Of a stretch of 64,000 nucleotides of DNA, positions 54,101-64,000 are shown one piece after another. Each line of letters starts with the position of its first letter. The first letter of the stretch is position 1. The position numbers were made by a program, and so were the translations under genes. Below the pieces are notes generated by a model. The model saw only the letters and a program-made list of their open reading frames with translations, was not told where the DNA came from and did no database searches. Location: the NCBI RefSeq assembly GCF_018991925.1, contig NW_024720711.1, forward strand, positions 4,368,596 through 4,432,595, read 5' to 3'. The DNA comes from Homarus americanus (lineage: Eukaryota; Arthropoda; Malacostraca; Decapoda; Nephropidae).

Positions 54101-57100
54101 AGTAGTGGTACACGTACACCTAGGTATAATTAGGTAAAGTAAGGTCTTGCAGGTACAGTCCCCAAAAAAGCACCGTTAATTTTTCAGTCTTTACAATTTG
54201 AAGTATTGGACTAAATGCTTTGATATGTTCACCAGTGCATCATCATATGTTCGTATGCTTGTTCCCCAAATTTTGGCAGTATTCATAACATATATTTACT
54301 GTACAGTACTGCACTGTAGATATATGGTTAATTTAATGCGGTAACATTAAGACAAATGATGGTTGTGTCTTATAATAGTTATGTGGTATTGTACAGTGTG
54401 AGTATAATATTCTCCTTCAACAGATCAGTCCAGATGCGGCTCTACACAATGCACAAGAGAGAATTTGTTATGGTGTTCATTGTGTTCTTTGCTACACTTG
54501 GCTTAGCACTCTTTATTGGGTTGGCAGGTAAGGCCAGTTATTATCTCCTTGTTTTCACTACCCCCATTTTTTTTTTTTTTTTTTTTTTTACTGTACCATA
54601 CCTGTATGAGATAATATTTGAATTTATCATCATGCATACTGTAGCAGTTTAGGGATTTCTGCTAATCACTGGTCAAAGCTGAGTTCACCAGTAAGTTTTT
54701 TTAAGATAATACAGTAGTACAGCTTATGAATCAAGTGTTTGTTAATATTTCGGTAAATCCAAAATACTTTAATAGAATTGATTGATAGTCCAAATTTTCA
54801 TGAATAACCTAGAGATATATATTTTTTTAATATATTTTATCAAAACATGGAATTTGTAGGTCCACCCATCACAGCCACTGCAGAACAGAGGGCTTCACAA
54901 CTAACACCAGCAATCAACCAAACCCAGCTAACCTCAGGGCCCTTCCTTATGAAGTCTCCACCTCTCTCTACCTATGCCCAGCAGCTCTGGCTAATAGCAA
55001 AAATCATTATTGATATAAAAGATGGTAAGATATTCTTTAGTAGCATAGTTTTATGGGAGTTCAATATTAATAGTTATATCAGTTTGAAAATGTTGCTAAG
55101 ATAAAGCCCAAGGTAAGTCATATCTTAACCCTTTGTTTAACCTTAAAGTTATTTTTTTAGTTTATTTTACTTGTACTGTACGTATCTCCTTCTAGGTTAC
55201 AACTACCAGTACAGTGAGTTCTGCTATAACGCGTGTTTTGACAACGCGAATTGGCTCTAACGCGATTTATGAATAGAGGAACGATATTTGTAAAACGCGA
55301 ACTCTTGTTTGCTGTAACGCGATTTTTGCTTACTATTTCTCCAATTTTGTGGTATTAACTGTGAATATGGTAAATAAGAATGTCTCCAAGAAGCGTTCTG
55401 GTGATCGCATTCCCGGTGATGATCGTAAAAGAAAGGCTATAACACTTGAAGAGAAGCTCGATGTTATCAACCTCAAAATCACCCTTCTCCCCCATCAAGT
55501 TATATTGATATTTTTTCAAGGTAAAGTGTTACATTTACTGTATGATTTCATTATTAGATATGAATGTAACATTTATTTAGACTGTGCAATCCTTTGTGTT
55601 AGGCTAACTACTAAATTTTTTTTGATTTCGAGTAGTAATCTGCACTTAACCCTATTTTCTCCATAAGCCCTGTTATTTCTATTACGCGAATTTCTATAAC
55701 ACCATGTTTTACAAGAACATAACTATCTCGTTATAGCAGAACTGACTGTATGTACAGTATGTAATTTAATATTACCACCTGTGCCGTACTTGTAGGATCT
55801 GGTCACATACTATCAGGCATATCATGCCTGTAAATGCAACAAACATGATAAATCTTTATATAAGCACTTTTGAGTTTGTTTTCTTTTATTATCAAGCCAT
55901 CCTGTCCACTCCACAGAACAATCATTCCGGAAAGAGTTTCACCTTAGTGTATCCATTGAAGGTCTCACCAGAGAACACAAGATTGAGATTGCCCTTGCTT
56001 CTGAACATCCCCATAACAGGTAAAGCAGACTGCTGTGTGCCAGTGAGATAGTTTTGTTTTATGTCAATACATTATGGTACAGTACTGCTTTTATCAGAAT
56101 TTCCTTTGCAACAAGTGTAGCTTTTACAACTTATGTAAATTGAATATATTGTCTCTTGTTTTGTTATGAATTGAGAACCCTGGCATAATATTTAAATGGA
56201 AAGTTAGTTTCATGTTTACTCTTTACTCACAACATGAATATATCACCTAAACAACCCTCGTGTGCAGGAGTCGAACCCTAGAGTGTGACCAGAGAGAGTG
56301 TGGGGAAGTGACGGTGATGCACTTGGGCTACCTCCGCTACACCCACTATGTCATCACCATTAATTTCTATGGCCTTGGGGATATTCAGCAGTGGTACAGC
56401 GTCCAGGATGTTGTCTTCTATGTGAGTCAGATACTGTTGAGTGGCAATGTTATGTTGTTTCATAAAAAAAAACTTTTAGTTGATTTATTGTGTGTTCTAT
56501 ACATCTTGATTTTTATACAGTATTTAAGTTTGGATAATAAAGACACAGTTCCCAAAATCAATGTCATCATGGGAGATGGTGGTGTTAGGAGTATAAGAGT
56601 GTGTCAGTGTAGGTTGTGTTGTGTTGTTAGTGGTATAAGGTTGTGACATGTGTCAGTGTAGGTGGTGTTGTGTTGTTAGTGATATAAGGTTGTGATATGT
56701 GTGTCAATGTAGGTGGTGTTGTATTAGTGGTTAAGGTTGTAATGTGTGTGTCAGTGTGGGAGGTGGTGGTGTTAGGAGTACTGTATATAAGGTTGTGTAT
56801 CAGGTCACATTGCCTCCCTCCCTATACTATTCTCCTCCTGTGAAGGAAGAGGAAACACTCTTCAACTATTACATAGTTGGTGGAAAATCTTTGGAATTAT
56901 TGTATGTATAAATTTTATCTCCATTAAAGTATTGTACTGTAATCATACATTTTCTAATGTGTATGTTTCTTCAGTTTAAGACGTACAATCCCACATTCAC
57001 CAAGTTGGAGATCTGGTTCCGGTTCATCTTCCTGCTGATCACATTTGCCGTGGCTGTAAGTAACTCGGTGACCTATCAGTTTTGTTTTATTATTAAATGT

Positions 57101-57846
57101 TGGGTTTATTTGAATATATATATATATATACAGTGGGGTATGCTATAACGAATCTAATTGGTTCTAGAACCTTGTTCGTTATAGCATTCGTTCTTTATAG
57201 GATTAATCCGTTCCAGGCCCCCAAATACAACCACTTAACACTGAAAAATATAATATAAAATTGTAAAAATTGTAAAAAAGTGCATAAATATGCATCTAAA
57301 CCCCTGAAATAAAGAATATCATTAATGCTTGTAATAAAAAAACAATAAATTAGTAAAAAAAAAAAATTTTTTTAAATAATGTTCGTTGTAGGAGTTTCGT
57401 TCGTTATAGCATTCTCAATTTTATAGGTAAAACCGTTCGTTATAGGAATATTCGTAGTAGGATCCGTTCGTTATAGCATACCCCACTGTATATATATATA
57501 TATATATATACACACCTAGACCCCGACTTACGACGGGGTTAGGGACCCAAATCCAGGTCGTAAGTCCGACATGGTCGTAAGTATATATATATATATATAA
57601 AAAAATAAAAATAAAAAATTAATAAAAAATCTACAATGAAATACAGTACAGTAAAAGTAATGAATAATGATGAATGGATACAGTACAGTGAAAGTAATAA
57701 ATAATAAGGAATGGATACAGTGTGACTGAGCACTTAACCTTTAATGTAGTCAGCTGAATGCACATGGGGCCCCCATAATTTTCTAATTATACATGGAGAC
57801 TACATTAACTGGAAACGTTTCGGTATAGAAAATGCGTGTGTCATTT

Positions 57847-57900
<54 letters not shown>

Positions 57901-57959
57901 CTGAGGCGGTCGTAAGTCCCGACGGTCGTAAGTCCACGTAGTCGTAAGTCGGGGTCTAG

Positions 57960-58046
<87 letters not shown>

Positions 58047-61000
58047 TTGTACCTCACTTAATCACAAGTCAATAGAACCCAGAGGTCCCGTGTTATGAAC
58101 TGCTAAGTGAACAACAGAACATATGGGATTAATTCCAATAGAAACCGCCCGACCCCAAACTCCACTTTTGGAAGGCAATATACCTATGTTCTAGTAAAAA
58201 TAACATCTTAATTTTATGATGGTACATGCACACAATTAATACTTAAGAGAAATAGAGAAATACAGTCGCCAAGTTAATGTCCATTCAAATAATGGACTCC
58301 ACTCCCTCCCCCTCTTCTCACACTACACTGCCGGTTTCTTCCCTCTCTGAGAAATTTTTGGGGAAAACCACTAAATTTTAATAAATAATACCTCAAACTA
58401 AAGTTAGGATAATACAATTGACATTGCTGGATTCCTTGTAAGACCAGGAATATTTTGAATATAAATGTCATATATTTTGCACAAAAGATAACATAGTTAC
58501 CTAGAGAAAAATTTTTTATCTAAAATTTGTATGTTTAATGCAAAATATATGATGTTTATATTCAAAATGATCACCAAATTATAAGAATTCCAGCAATGTA
58601 AATTATATTCTGACCGGGTAATTTGTATGAATTTTATGAGCTAAAACAAATATCTTCAGTTAATAAAAAAAAAAATAATCTTCAGGACACTATCTGTCAA
58701 TCAAAGTACCCCACCTTGCCTCCCCCCCTCTTCCAACCGCGCGGTCAGTCCCAACCCTCCCCCCCACCCCCCACCAATCCTCCCTTCAAGAGTTTTTAAC
58801 ATTTAGTATTAAATAATACCTCAGATTAAAGTTAGGATAATATAATTGACATTGCTGGATTCCTTGTAAGACCAGGAATATTTTGAATATAAATGTCATA
58901 TATTTTGCACAAAAGATAACATAGTTACTCTGAGAAAAATTTTTATCTAAAATTTGTATGTCTAATGCAAAATATATGATGTTTATATTCAAAATGATCA
59001 TCAAATTATAAGAATTCCAGCAATGTAAATTATATTCAGACCGGGTAATTTGTATGAATTTTATGAGCTAAAACAAATATCTTCAGTTAATAAAAAAAAA
59101 AAAATATTCTTCACGGGGTAACAGATGGTCGGTCGGTCCCTCCCTCCCCCGAACCCCCCACCAACCGTCCCAAGGAGATGTGTGGGAAAACCAGAATACT
59201 TAACTTTTTTGTAATAAATAATACCTCAAACTAAAGTTAGGATAATATAATTGACATTGCTGGATTCCTTGTAAGACCAGGAATATTTTGAATATAAATG
59301 TCATATATTTTGCACAAAAGATAACATAGTTACTCTGAGAAAAATTTTTATCTAAAATTTGTATGTCTAATGCAAAATATATGATGTTTATATTCAAAAT
59401 GATCACCAAATTATAAGAATTCCAGCAATGTAAATTATATTCTGACCGGGCAATTTGTATGAATTTTATGAGCTAAAACAGGCAGTCAGGCAGGGTGGCG
59501 GGTGGGGCAAATCTAAAAATAGCGTCTCGAGCCGGACACTCACCGCGTATATGTGGAAAAAATCCGTGTTAAGTGAAAGTTCAGCTCTGGCGAGGCACCG
59601 CGTATATGATAAAACGCGTTAAGTGAAACCGCGTTAGGCGGGGTAATACTGTATATATATACTGTATATTCTCTCCTCGACTATCGACAGCCCGGACGTA
59701 CAACGGCCATGGTCGTACGTATATAATATTTTTCACATTACATATTTTCGAGTCCCAACGTTAGTGATTGAACTGTGCACTGACAAAATTTTTGTTTGTA
59801 ATTCCCTTTAAAATGGCTGGTAAGCGTAAAAGTGAGAGTTCTCGTGGTGCTGAGAAGAAAAAGAGACACCGATTTTATAATTTCTATGAAGTATTACTTT
59901 CGCCTTTTCGACTTGCGACCAATTCACTTACGACCTGGTCGTGGAGGGGGGGGGGTGATAATAATAATAATAATAATAATTAACGGTTTATTGTGAAAAT
60001 TCTGCAGCCCGAAGGCTGAAAATATATATTGGACATAAATGACTTATTACATACATTGGTGGTTTAACAAAAGCTTTCATTAGAGAAAGGTAAAGGATCA
60101 TACAGATTAATGTTTACAGTGGAGGTCACGTAGATCAGGTACGCTGATGTGTTGAATAGCAGACACGTAGTTTAGTAACTCCCTCACAGATGGTGTTATG
60201 AGGGGCCTGATGTGGTGTAGTAATTCCCTCACAGATGGTGTTATGAGGGGCATCATGTGGTGTAGTAATTCCCTCACAGATGGTGTTATGAGGAACCTCA
60301 CATGATGCTGTAGCAACTCATTCACTGCGTGGTGTCGTAGCATCATGGGGACACCATGTGGTCGGGTGTCACAGGACCTCACTCACTTAAGTGTGGTCCC
60401 AGGCCTCCCTATCTTGGATGGATTAACACAGGGGTTTTCAAACTATGGGTCCCGACCCTTCAGTGGGTCGCGAAATAAATAAATTGGGTCGCAAAATAAA
60501 AATGGGTCGCGAAAATAAATAAGAAAAAATAAATAAAATGGGTCGCGAAAATATATAAGAAAATAAAAATAAATGCACCATAATTTAGGCTTGGTTATTG
60601 TAATGTACACTCCACAGTCTAGGAAGCGACTGCAAGGAGAGCATTTCCTGATTCTTTCTTTACCTCTCATGTCAGTGTTTGTTTTTGATTTACTCATTTC
60701 ATATCATTACACTGAGGTTTAATGGGTCGCAATTCAAATTGTTGTTCTGGCTGTGGGTCGCAGTAAAAAAAGTTTGAAAAACACTGGATTAACACATAGC
60801 TGGTGTTATTGAGTCTCAGGAGCAGTTATCACTGGGTACCTGGGACCTCACTGTGTGAAGGTTAGCTTGGGTACGACTCAGCTGTTACTGCTGAGTTGCT
60901 TTTCACTGACTTGAGCACTGTTCACCACTATTCAACACTGGTTCCATTCCTTTCCTAAATGAAATAGTAACTTCTGGTGAGAACTTGTTGATATTCTGGT

Positions 61001-63225
61001 GGGGAGGAGGGGTTCAGGGGAGGGTGTTGGTATGGGCCAGGTACATCTTTACCCTTCGGTGTGTGTTTGTGTACGTGCGTGCATGCGAGCGTGCATGCGA
61101 GAGAGAGAGGATGGGTTCAAAATATTGTGCATGACCTATCAACTTTTTAAGAGGGAAAGAAATGATAGTAGCAACAGGTGAAATGCTAAATGTTGGCTAC
61201 TTGTATTTGCTTATAAGAGGTTAAGCACCGCTTAAATTAGATCATTACTGTACATATGATGAGAATTTGTAAAATGACACTTAACTTCTTGCAGCAACTT
61301 TAATGTTTGTTAATTTTGGCAGTGCTGGTTGGCCCACAGTCTGCGGAAGTATGCAGTGTATGATTGGTCCATCGAACAGAAATGGATGTCTCTGCTTCTT
61401 CCACTTCTTTTGTTATATAACGGTTAGTAACATCTTCATGAAAAGTGAAGAGTTTGAATGAGTGACTCTCAGATGATGAGGTGGGGAAGTAGATGGGTTG
61501 TACCTGATGTACTACAGGGAAAAACACATTATGAATTAAAAAGAGGCAACAAAAATACACAACAAATTGATATAGACAACAAAAACACGCCACAAATTAA
61601 ATGAGGCAACAAAAACACAAGAGGGATTAAGAGGAGCATCCGGTTGAAGCACAAAATTCGTTAATAATTGATTAATCAAAAGCAATTTCCTGTCAGCAAT
61701 TAGGGACACCAGATACATTGTTACTCTACCCCTGAGTTGGTTCTACCTAATTCCTGATATCTGATTTTTTTCCATATTTTCTTATCAATTTTCAAAATCA
61801 TACTTCTCTATAATTTCTTGCTAAATTACGTTGAAATTCATGTGGAATATATAGGTAATTTACTCTTCTTGAACGTGACAAATAGATATTTTTCATTATC
61901 CCTTTCGTATTGGGTGCATTTTTTTTCTTAACTTAACATTTTTCCTTCAAATATTTATAAAGATAAATCAGTAAATAATAAATCAAGTCAAATATAAAGA
62001 AAATCTATATCTAACGCCATGCACAATATATTATTCGACTACTTGGTTTTTGTTTTATTTAGAATCGACCCATAAATGGCTGAGCCTTAAGGTTTTGAAG
62101 GTTAGAAAAACTCGTTCTGAGATACATGTCAATGAAGGTGGCATGAGAGCAACTCACGATCGTACCTCACTCTCGCATGTTTGATGGGTCACTGACTCTC
62201 GTGAGGATCATGACAGTCTTCTGTGTGGTTAGCTTGCTGAGAAAGGTGCCAGATACTGATTTTTACCAAGTGATTGGTATTACTTTACACCTAAATATTA
62301 TATTATAAATACTTTTCTACAGCTTTTCCTATGTAAACAGAAGGGCCCTCTAAGTGAAGGGGGGGTAGAGCAATTATGCATAGCTACATAAATATTACAA
62401 ATTACACAATAAAAATACATCAACATATAGCCATAGACAACAGCTTTCCTCAGGAATTTTTCTGAATATTTTCGTAATTTTCCAATTTTCATCGTATTTT
62501 CAGCCGGACGCTCCCCTTAAAATAGGCAAAAAAAATGAAGAGATTAATTAATAAGCTGCATTTTTTATAACTCAATAACCCTTAACTGGTGGCTAAGGAT
62601 TCCTTGCTCCCCCATATGCACAAAAATAGAATGCAAGAAACATAAAACTTCCATAGATGATGGCTGCCGTCCTTGCAGCTAACTCCCACTGATGATGGTC
62701 GCTGTTTGAAGGTTAAAAGAATATGAACGAATTTGTATTATGTAGGAAGGTGTTGAAAATTTTAGTTTACAAAAGGTTATATATCTTGCTGGAGTAATTT
62801 TGGTCATACTTGTTGTAGTGAATGAAATGATAACATATATCCATGGATCTTAGCAAAATTGATAAAGTAGTGATGTTACCTGTATAATCTTATGTCAAGA
62901 ATGAAAATTTTCACTCATATCACAGACTGAAAGGAAGGCTTTCTCTCCAAACAAGCATACCATTCCTTACCGATCTTTGGTACATTAAAAAATAAAATGT
63001 ACTGTATTTGGAAAAGAAAACAGGTATGATTTAGATACCCCAACTTGTTGTAATGTCTTTACTGAATTGCCATAAAAAATTAATGTACTGTTTCCAGACC
63101 CAGTGTTTCCAATGACCTTCCTGATGGAGTCATGGGTGCCAGCACTTGTGGACACAATGTTCCAAGCCTCTTTCTTGTGTGCCCTTCTGCTCTTTTGGCT
63201 CTGTGTTTACCATGGTCTAAGACAG
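50977..63225 (+). CDS. TMEM181: TMEM181-like multi-pass membrane protein, first eight coding exons, 3' end outside window
   Basis: Family members are multi-pass proteins with a luminal GOLD-like domain after the first membrane segment; human TMEM181 is reported as a host factor for a bacterial cytolethal distending toxin, normal role unclear. Exons 50977-51122, 54424-54527, 54860-55024, 55917-56019, 56268-56421, 56975-57055, 61323-61422, 63098-63225; all GT-AG and phases agree, giving about 326 residues. Diagnostic segments: [20 protein letters not shown] (first membrane span), [10 protein letters not shown], a Cys pair in [11 protein letters not shown] then [65 protein letters not shown]. 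The chosen start is ATG 50977; an upstream in-frame codon at 50935 is not ATG. The remaining C-terminal spans should follow downstream. Confidence 0.92.
51123..52439 (+). other. TMEM181-like intron 1, no gene seen
   Basis: AT-rich, no bounded element recognised before the SINE. Confidence 0.4.
52445..52590 (-). repeat. tRNA-derived SINE (family 3), reverse orientation
   Basis: The minus-strand head from about 52590 has GGTCGAGTGGATAAAGCGCT (A-box-like) and GGTTCGATTCCC (B box, 52522-52533). The body continues to about 52445. The opposite side abuts a palindrome. Confidence 0.7.
52588..52667. repeat. 80-bp palindrome centred on (TA)n
   Basis: Left arm CCCATTGTATATGACGATTT onward to TTTGGCAATATA, right arm the same in reverse complement with one mismatch (GACGATT versus GACAATT). 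The arms are about 38-40 bases. Confidence 0.95.
52725..53290 (+). mobile_element. piggyBac-like 5' fragment with N-terminal transposase relic
   Basis: TTAA (52721-52724) followed by CCCTTAAAGCCCGGGTGACG has the look of a piggyBac target and terminus. From ATG 53010, an acidic N terminus [21 protein letters not shown] shift near 53150 leads to [18 protein letters not shown] and a stop (about 53230-53285), resembling the W..FtP..PvFD start of piggyBac transposases. No catalytic domain and no 3' terminus. Confidence 0.75.
53413..53700. mobile_element. Possible MITE end and AT-rich sequence
   Basis: TACAGCAGACCCTCAACATA at 53413 resembles Tigger-type termini (CAGCAGACCCTC). No matching distal terminus found. 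Low confidence. Confidence 0.3.
54042..54130. repeat. Short degenerate repeat, TACACCTAGGTATAC-like
   Basis: Four to five imperfect units of about 20-25 bp with CTAGGTATAC or CTAAGTATAC. Confidence 0.7.
54424..54527 (+). CDS. TMEM181: TMEM181-like exon 2 (first membrane span)
   Basis: One base completes Arg, then [14 protein letters not shown] and a hydrophobic run [20 protein letters not shown]; ends phase 1 before GTAAGG. Confidence 0.93.
54860..55024 (+). CDS. TMEM181: TMEM181-like exon 3 (start of luminal domain)
   Basis: [20 protein letters not shown] with a potential NQT glycosylation site, then [20 protein letters not shown]; phase 1 end before GTAAGA. Confidence 0.92.
55212..55748 (+). 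mobile_element. Tigger-derived MITE (family T3) carrying a transposase start
   Basis: 537 bp, TA-flanked, ends CAGTGAGTTCTGCTATAACG and CAGTCAGTTCTGCTATAACG (reverse). ATG at 55367 opens [15 protein letters not shown] then [18 protein letters not shown]. Closely matches 34463-34994 over its full length. Confidence 0.93.
55917..56019 (+). CDS. TMEM181: TMEM181-like exon 4
   Basis: Two bases complete Glu, then [20 protein letters not shown] and [13 protein letters not shown]; phase 2 end before GTAAAG. Confidence 0.9.
56268..56421 (+). CDS. TMEM181: TMEM181-like exon 5 (Cys pair, LGYLRYT)
   Basis: One base completes Arg, then [20 protein letters not shown] and [20 protein letters not shown]; phase 0 end at VVFY before GTGAGT. 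The Cys pair probably forms a luminal disulfide. Confidence 0.93.
56565..56812 (+). repeat. GT-rich minisatellite, ~60-70-bp unit
   Basis: Four degenerate units with GTGTCAGTGTAGGTGGTGTTG and TATAAGGTTGTGA. Intronic, about 140 bases after the exon 5 donor, so not at the junction. Confidence 0.85.
56975..57055 (+). CDS. TMEM181: TMEM181-like exon 6 (second membrane span)
   Basis: 27 codons, phase 0 both ends: [20 protein letters not shown] then LITFAVA before GTAAGT. The KTYNP and LEIWFRF segments are diagnostic for the family. Confidence 0.94.
57131..57488. mobile_element. Tigger-type MITE (family T6), complete
   Basis: 358 bp between TA repeats; at least 20 bp of perfect terminal inverted repeat beginning CAGTGGGGTATGCTATAACG. 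Interior AT-rich with further TTCGTTATAG motifs. Confidence 0.95.
57513..57962. mobile_element. Tigger-type MITE (family T2), complete
   Basis: 450 bp between TA tracts, inverted ends CACCTAGACCCCGACTTACG. Contains a T run of about 50 (57847-57898). Partial relative at 21730-22013 in the opposite orientation. Confidence 0.93.
57963..58043. repeat. (TA)n microsatellite
   Basis: Pure TA between two MITE ends. Confidence 0.97.
58045..59651. mobile_element. Composite Tigger-end element with three tandem hairpin units
   Basis: Left end AGTTGTACCTCACTTAATCA; right end GCGTTAGGCGGGGTAATACT then G-TA, resembling the Tigger terminus at 25266. Between them three tandem units (starting about 58376, 58800, 59213; spacing about 404-428), each an imperfect inverted repeat of about 240 bp (ACATTGCTGGATTCC at one side, GAATTCCAGCAATGT at the other), separated by C-rich spacers. 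The two ends do not match each other. Confidence 0.75.
59667..59948 (+). mobile_element. Tigger/pogo-type MITE (family T1), second copy
   Basis: Starts CTCTCCTCGACTATCGACAG and reaches ACTTACGACCTGGTCGTGG. ATG at 59813 opens [20 protein letters not shown]. Opposite in orientation to 17793-18108 and without the early stop. Confidence 0.85.
59955..61075 (-). repeat. LINE-tailed non-autonomous repeat, reverse copy, split by a hAT MITE
   Basis: Begins with (AAT)n and the reverse of CAATAAACCGTTAATT and CAGCCTTCGGGCTGC, then three 43-bp minisatellite units (60170-60310), then the body matching 3360-3720 in reverse (60795-61070). The hAT MITE 60429-60786 interrupts it. Confidence 0.85.
60429..60786 (-). 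mobile_element. hAT-type MITE with start-codon relic, 8-bp target duplication
   Basis: 358 bp, exact duplication GATTAACA at 60421-60428 and 60787-60794. Inverted ends CAGGGGTTTTCAAAC / GTTTGAAAAACACTG (imperfect). The minus strand has ATG at 60697 opening [20 protein letters not shown], possibly the first residues of a parent hAT transposase. Contains several GGGTCGCGAAA repeats. Confidence 0.92.
61323..61422 (+). CDS. TMEM181: TMEM181-like exon 7
   Basis: 33 codons plus one base: [20 protein letters not shown] then [13 protein letters not shown], phase 1 end before GTTAGT. The EQKWMS segment is diagnostic. Confidence 0.95.
61530..61625. repeat. ~33-bp minisatellite
   Basis: Three units of GAGGCAACAAAAAYACACMA plus ACAAATTRA. 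Intronic. Confidence 0.85.
61626..63097 (+). other. TMEM181-like intron 7, nothing recognised
   Basis: AT-rich; no coding motif or bounded repeat was seen. Confidence 0.45.
63098..63225 (+). CDS. TMEM181: TMEM181-like exon 8 (membrane span)
   Basis: Two bases complete Asp, then [20 protein letters not shown] and [20 protein letters not shown] followed by RQ; phase 0 end before GTGAGT. Last exon in the window; the gene runs on. Confidence 0.95.
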
Positions 63226-63410
63226 GTGAGTTATTCCTTTCTTTAATTCATATAAGAAGCTCACAAATAGCTCAGTTGTCCTCTTTTATACTGTGTATAA
63301 GAAACCCACAAACAGGTAAATTATTCTTGTGTTTACTGTGTATTACATTTTCACAAATAGGTAAGTTTTCCTTATGTTTACTGTATATAGCAGGTCCTTA
63401 GATAGGGGAA
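63226..63410 (+). repeat. Degenerate ~60-bp repeat starting at the exon 8 donor
   Basis: The donor reads GACAGGTGAGTTATTCC. CACAAATAGCTCAGTTGTCC (about 63263), CACAAACAGGTAAATTATTC (about 63309) and CACAAATAGGTAAGTTTTCC (about 63353) follow, each with a shared GTTTACTGTRTAT tail. The last two carry AG-GTAA, usable-looking donors. Confidence 0.75.
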
Positions 63411-64000
63411 TAGTTCTTATTCTCCTGTGTTTACAGCACTTGCATATACAAAAACACAGTGGGTAATAAATTCCTAAAATGGAAAAATGGTACTTATAGA
63501 ACCAGATTCAATATATAAGTACAATAATATGATTGCTCAACACATTTATCAAATGAAAAATTATTGCAATGGAACTACCAGGTATGTAAAATTCATGTGT
63601 ATCCTCATAGTATGTTACAAGATATGGTAGCTATAGCGCATTTTTTCCCAGCTGAGAAAAGATGCCCCACCCCCTCCTCAAGAGTTACAGCTGAGTGGCT
63701 GTTGCAAACCTGTCCGATTTTGTCCTGAAGTAATGATGTATTTCTAAATGAGTTTATTAATAATCGTTTGGATGACCGTTTCTGATGAGAAAGATATTTA
63801 TCTAAATTATATAAAGATACATACATTTATTATTTCAAACATGGGCACGTAGGAAGTTTATGAGAAATCTTATACATGAATTAACTGTTAAACTCTGGTA
63901 GCAAATTGATGCTTTCGGAGGATGCATTTGATATATACTTATTTTTACCCACAATAAGACATACTAAGACAAATTACGTATCAGTAATACTACAATATGT
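63411..64000 (+). other. TMEM181-like intron 8, nothing recognised
   Basis: No gene or bounded repeat seen to the window end. Confidence 0.4.

Noticed and set aside
55349..55666. Short host gene with [14 protein letters not shown]
   Set aside because: Contained in a TA-flanked MITE with a second copy at 34463; a transposase start relic.

Overview
The window is eukaryotic nuclear DNA from an invertebrate, most likely a decapod crustacean. This is an inference from intron-rich arthropod-like genes buried in long (TA)n tracts, Tigger/pogo MITEs, tRNA-derived SINEs, Penelope-like and LINE debris, and frequent GTACAG repeats; no single feature proves the taxon. Two host genes are present, both on the + strand. 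Most of the rest is mobile-element and tandem-repeat sequence. LAYOUT: 1-30.8 kb holds the last ten coding exons of an aromatic L-amino-acid (DOPA) decarboxylase gene: 1200-1319, 2422-2551, 4371-4519, 12492-12601, 13550-13667, 14441-14531, 19074-19175, 19840-19938, 29430-29548, 30692-30788. The N-terminal exons (about 105 residues by family length) lie upstream. Exon phases agree throughout except for an apparent 2-base loss inside the exon at 12492-12601. Its introns hold two head-to-head LINE copies, a third LINE, splice-junction-associated minisatellites, MITEs, a Penelope-like fragment and an almost complete TIGD1-like Tigger element that was itself hit by an LTR element. 30.8-50.9 kb is a nested transposon graveyard with no host gene seen: LINE RT remnants, a decayed Ty3/gypsy element (35.7-46.6 kb) split by a hAT element, a ZMYM1-like hAT and several LTRs, and two-LTR TRIM-type elements lacking gag/pol. 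50.98-63.2 kb holds the first eight coding exons of a TMEM181-like membrane protein gene: 50977-51122, 54424-54527, 54860-55024, 55917-56019, 56268-56421, 56975-57055, 61323-61422, 63098-63225. It continues past the window. The intron at 57.1-61.3 kb is almost solid MITE/foldback/LINE-tailed repeat. MOST UNUSUAL PATTERN: at several exon boundaries the splice site itself appears to have been copied into a tandem array. Cases are the decarboxylase acceptor at 4371 (8-9 upstream copies of the acceptor plus first exon bases), the whole intron 12602-13549 (one array starting at the donor, another ending at the acceptor), the donor at 14531 (2.7 kb of a 28-bp unit containing AGGTCAGT), the acceptor at 19074 (two copies), and the TMEM181 donor at 63225. 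Several precise insertions could be dated relative to one another from target-site duplications. All calls are by eye from translated motifs and repeat structure; no database search was run.
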